This document shows positions 60,600 to 64,000 of a stretch of 64,000 nucleotides of DNA, in pieces. Under the pieces are notes generated by a model, which saw only the letters and a program-made list of their open reading frames with translations, did not search any database and was not told where the DNA came from. The stretch lies in assembly GCA_964036275.1 (NCBI GenBank), contig CAXIWQ010000197.1, positions 1 through 64,000 on the forward strand. Reading direction: 5' to 3'. Positions within the stretch are counted from its first letter, which is position 1. Each line of letters starts with the position of its first letter. Position numbers and translations under genes: made by a program. The stretch comes from Litoditis marina. Taxonomy: Eukaryota > Nematoda > Chromadorea > Rhabditida > Rhabditidae.

Positions 60600-63500
60600 A
60601 CTTAAAAATGTTTATCTTATTAGCATAAGTTGAAACAGTCCCGAAATAATTGAGTGGCGGTGCTAACCAAAAACACCCCCAAGTTGACGTGAATGGAGTG
60701 GCGATTTTCGCCCTACGCGAGATTTAGTGTTCAAACTTGGTATTTTTGAACTCCTCTCATGTGTAGAAACCTAAAAATGTTCATCTTATTAGCATAAGTT
60801 GAAACAGTCCCGAAATAATTGAGTGGCGGTGCTAACCAAAAACACCCCCAAGTTGACGTGAATGGAGTGGCGATTTTCGCCCTACGCGAGATTTAGTGTT
60901 CAAACTTGGTATTTTTGAACTCCTCTCATGTGTAGAAACCTAAAAATGTTCATCTTATTAGCATAAGTTGAAACAGTCCCGAAATAATTGAGTGGCGGTG
61001 CTAACCAAAAACACCCCCAATTTGACGTGAATGGAGTTGCGATTTTCGCCCTACGTGGGATTTACTATTCAAACTTGGTATTTTTGAACTCCTCTCATGT
61101 GTAGAAACTTAAAAATGTTTATCTTATTTGCATAAGTTGAAACAGTCCCGAAATAATTGAGTGGCCGTGCTAACCAAAAACACCCCCAAGTTGACGTGAA
61201 TGGAGTTGCGATTTTCGCCCTACGTGAGATTTACTATTCAAACTTGGTATTTTTGAACTCCTCTCATGTGTAGAAACTTAAAAATGTTCATCTTATTTGT
61301 ATAAGTTGAAACAGTCCCGAAATAATTGAGTGGCGGTGCTAACCAAAAACACCCCCAAGTTGACGTGAATGGAGTTGCGATTTTCGCCCTACGTGAGATT
61401 TAGTATTCAAACTTGGTATTTTTGAACTCCTCTCATGTGTAGAAACTTAAAAATGTTCATCTTATTTGTATAAGTTGAAACAGTCCCGAAATAATTGAGG
61501 GGCGGTGCTAACCAAAAACACCCCCAAGTTGACGTGAATGGAGTTGCGATTTTCGCCCTACGTGAGATTTAGTATTCAAACTTGGTATTTTTGAACTCCC
61601 CTCATGTGTAGAAACTCAAAAATGTTCATCTTATTAGCATAAGTTGAAACAGTCCCGAAATAATTGAGTGGCGGTGCTAACCAAAAACACCCCCAAATTG
61701 ACGTGAATGGAGTTGCGATTTTTGCCCTACGTGAGATTTAGTGTTCAAACTTGGTATTTTTGAACTCCTCTCATGTGTAGAAACTTAAAAATGTTTATCT
61801 TATTAGCATAAGTTGAAACAGTCCCGAAATAATTGAGTGGCGGTGCTAACCAAAAACACCCCCAAGTTGACGTGAATGGAGTGGCGATTTTCGCCCTACG
61901 CGAGATTTAGTGTTCAAACTTGGTATTTTTGAACTCCTCTCATGTGTAGAAACCTAAAAATGTTCATCTTATTAGCATAAGTTGAAACAGTCCCGAAATA
62001 ATTGAGTGGCGGTGCTAACCAAAAACACCCCCAAGTTGACGTGAATGGAGTGGCGATTTTCGCCCTACGCGAGATTTAGTGTTCAAACTTGGTATTTTTG
62101 AACTCCTCTCATGTGTAGAAACCTAAAAATGTTCATCTTATTAGCATAAGTTGAAACAGTCCCGAAATAATTGAGTGGCGGTGCTAACCAAAAACACCCC
62201 CAATTTGACGTGAATGGAGTTGCGATTTTCGCCCTACGTGGGATTTAGTGTTCAAACTTGGTATTTTTGAACTTCTCTCATGTGTAGAAACTCAAAAATG
62301 TTCATCTTATTAGCATAACTTGAAACAGTCCCGAAATAATTGAGTGGCGGTGCTAACCAAAAACACCCCCAAGTTGACGTGAATGGAGTTGCGATTTTCG
62401 CCCTACGTGGGATTTAGTGTTCAAACTTGGTATTTTTGAACTCCTCTCATGTGTAGAAACGTGAATGGAGTTGCGATTTTCGCCCTACGTGAGATTTAGT
62501 GATCAAACTTGGTATTTTTGAACTCCTCTCATGTGTAGAAACTTAAAAATGTTTATCTTATTAGCATAAGTTGAAACAGTCCCGAAATAATTGAGTGGCG
62601 GTGCTAACCAAAAACACCCCCAAGTTGACGTGAATGGAGTGGCGATTTTCGCCCTACGCGAGATTTAGTGTTCAAACTTGGTATTTTTGAACTCCTCTCA
62701 TGTGTAGAAACCTAAAAATGTTCATCTTATTAGCATAAGTTGAAACAGTCCCGAAATAATTGAGTGGCGGTGCTAACCAAAAACACCCACAAATTGACGT
62801 GAATGGAGTTGCGATTTTCGCCCTACGTGAGATTTAGTATTCAAACTTGGTATTTTTGAACTCCTCTCATGTGTAGAAACTTAAAAATGTTCATCTTATT
62901 TGTATAAGTTGAAACAGTCCCGAAATAATTGAGGGGCGGTGCTAACCAAAAACACCCCCAAGTTGACGTGAATGGAGTTGCGATTTTCGCCCTACGTGAG
63001 ATTTAGTATTCAAACTTGGTATTTTTGAACTCCCCTCATGTGTAGAAACTCAAAAATGTTCATCTTATTAGCATAAGTTGAAACAGTCCCGAAATAATTG
63101 AGTGGCGGTGCTAACCAAAAACACCCCCAAATTGACGTGAATGGAGTTGCGATTTTTGCCCTACGTGAGATTTAGTGTTCAAACTTGGTATTTTTGAACT
63201 CCTCTCATGTGTAGAAACTTAAAAATGTTTATCTTATTAGCATAAGTTGAAACAGTCCCGAAATAATTGAGTGGCGGTGCTAACCAAAAACACCCCCAAG
63301 TTGACGTGAATGGAGTGGCGATTTTCGCCCTACGCGAGATTTAGTGTTCAAACTTGGTATTTTTGAACTCCTCTCATGTGTAGAAACCTAAAAATGTTCA
63401 TCTTATTAGCATAAGTTGAAACAGTCCCGAAATAATTGAGTGGCGGTGCTAACCAAAAACACCCCCAAGTTGACGTGAATGGAGTGGCGATTTTCGCCCT

Positions 63501-63900
63501 ACGCGAGATTTAGTGTTCAAACTTGGTATTTTTGAACTCCTCTCATGTGTAGAAACCTAAAAATGTTCATCTTATTAGCATAAGTTGAAACAGTCCCGAA
63601 ATAATTGAGTGGCGGTGCTAACCAAAAACACCCCCAATTTGACGTGAATGGAGTTGCGATTTTCGCCCTACGTGGGATTTAGTGTTCAAACTTGGTATTT
63701 TTGAACTTCCCTCATGTGTAGAAACTCAAAAATGTTCATCTTATTAGCATACGTTGAAACAGTCCCGAAATAATTGAGTGGCGGTGCTAACCAAAAACAC
63801 CCCCAAGTTGACGTGAATGGAGTTGCGATTTTCGCCCTACGTGGGATTTAGTGTTCAAACTTGGTATTTTTGAACTCCTCTCATGTGTAGAAACGTGAAT
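60600..63900 (-). repeat. 7-monomer repeat with GAGTGGCGATTTTCG marker, two to three copies
   Basis: Paired monomers with GAATGGAGTGGCG and GAAACCTAAAAATG start near 60691, 61874 and 63308. The first step is 1183 bp (seven monomers). The second is 1434 bp (eight monomers plus one 82-bp deletion unit, itself at about 62460). Another deletion unit follows at about 63894. Confidence 0.7.
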
Positions 63901-64000
63901 AGAGTTGCGATTTTCGCCCTACGTGAGATTTAGTGTTCAAACTTGGTATTTTTGAACTCCTCTCATGTGTAGAAACTTAAAATGTTTATCTTATTAGCAT

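Larger units (their letters stand above)
36540..64000 (-). repeat. Satellite A array, right arm (about 169-bp monomer, inverted)
   Basis: The same satellite as 1-22410 in reverse complement, by length about 160 monomers, continuing past the window end. It carries the same polymorphic sites and some private ones: TATTTTCTGAACTCC and TATTTTCTGGACTCC from 44350 to about 54000, CGTGTGTAGAAAC, TTACTATTCAAAC after 56160, and GAGTGGCGATTTTCG after 60690. No foreign insertion was found and no ORF of note occurs. Non-coding. Confidence 0.97.

Noticed and set aside
1..64000. Hammerhead ribozyme in satellite A, satellite B or the terminal repeats
   Set aside because: Satellites and terminal repeats of some animals carry hammerheads, so I looked for CTGATGA with a downstream GAAA on both strands. 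I did not find the core in the satellite units or in the 508-bp repeats; the isolated CTGATG sites in the element interior (about 25205 and 25549) lack the rest of the core.

Overview
The window is repetitive eukaryotic heterochromatin. I find no protein-coding gene. The evidence for a eukaryote is two satellite families in long arrays, tRNA-derived SINE copies with Pol III A and B boxes, an element with long terminal direct repeats and a target-site duplication, and non-autonomous terminal-inverted-repeat elements. An animal such as an invertebrate would fit (a flatworm is possible), but nothing here identifies the organism. The setting could be pericentromeric, subtelomeric or sex-chromosome heterochromatin; the sequence does not say which.

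Layout. (1) 1-22410: satellite A, monomer about 169 bp, about 130 head-to-tail copies on the + strand. One 178-bp MITE-like insertion lies at 16908-17085. (2) 22411-36539: an island of a different satellite (B), built from a 61-bp palindromic unit and a 38-bp unit. It contains four copies of one tRNA-derived SINE (starts 23271, 29366, 32187, 34950). A 4612-bp element with identical 508-bp terminal repeats lies at 24093-28704. A 1738-bp element with terminal inverted repeats lies at 32235-33972, inside the third SINE. (3) 36540-64000: satellite A again, about 160 monomers, but in the opposite orientation. The window therefore reads A(+) / B island / A(-), and both A/B junctions fall in the same short stretch of the A monomer.

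History that can be read from the nesting. Satellite B existed first. A SINE inserted in one B unit and was then amplified with the satellite, since all four copies share the same flanks. Later the terminal-repeat element inserted in a B unit (5-bp duplication CAGGT, terminal repeats identical by eye), and the TIR element inserted in one SINE copy (5-bp duplication CCTGG). In satellite A, blocks of 5, 7, 8, 10 and 14 monomers are tandemly duplicated. An 82-bp deletion monomer and a 6-bp insertion variant each occur in both oppositely oriented arms, which points to exchange or common origin of the arms.

Many apparent ORFs in satellite B are by-products of the repeat: the 99-bp composite period is divisible by 3 and two minus-strand frames lack stops. 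I reject them as genes.
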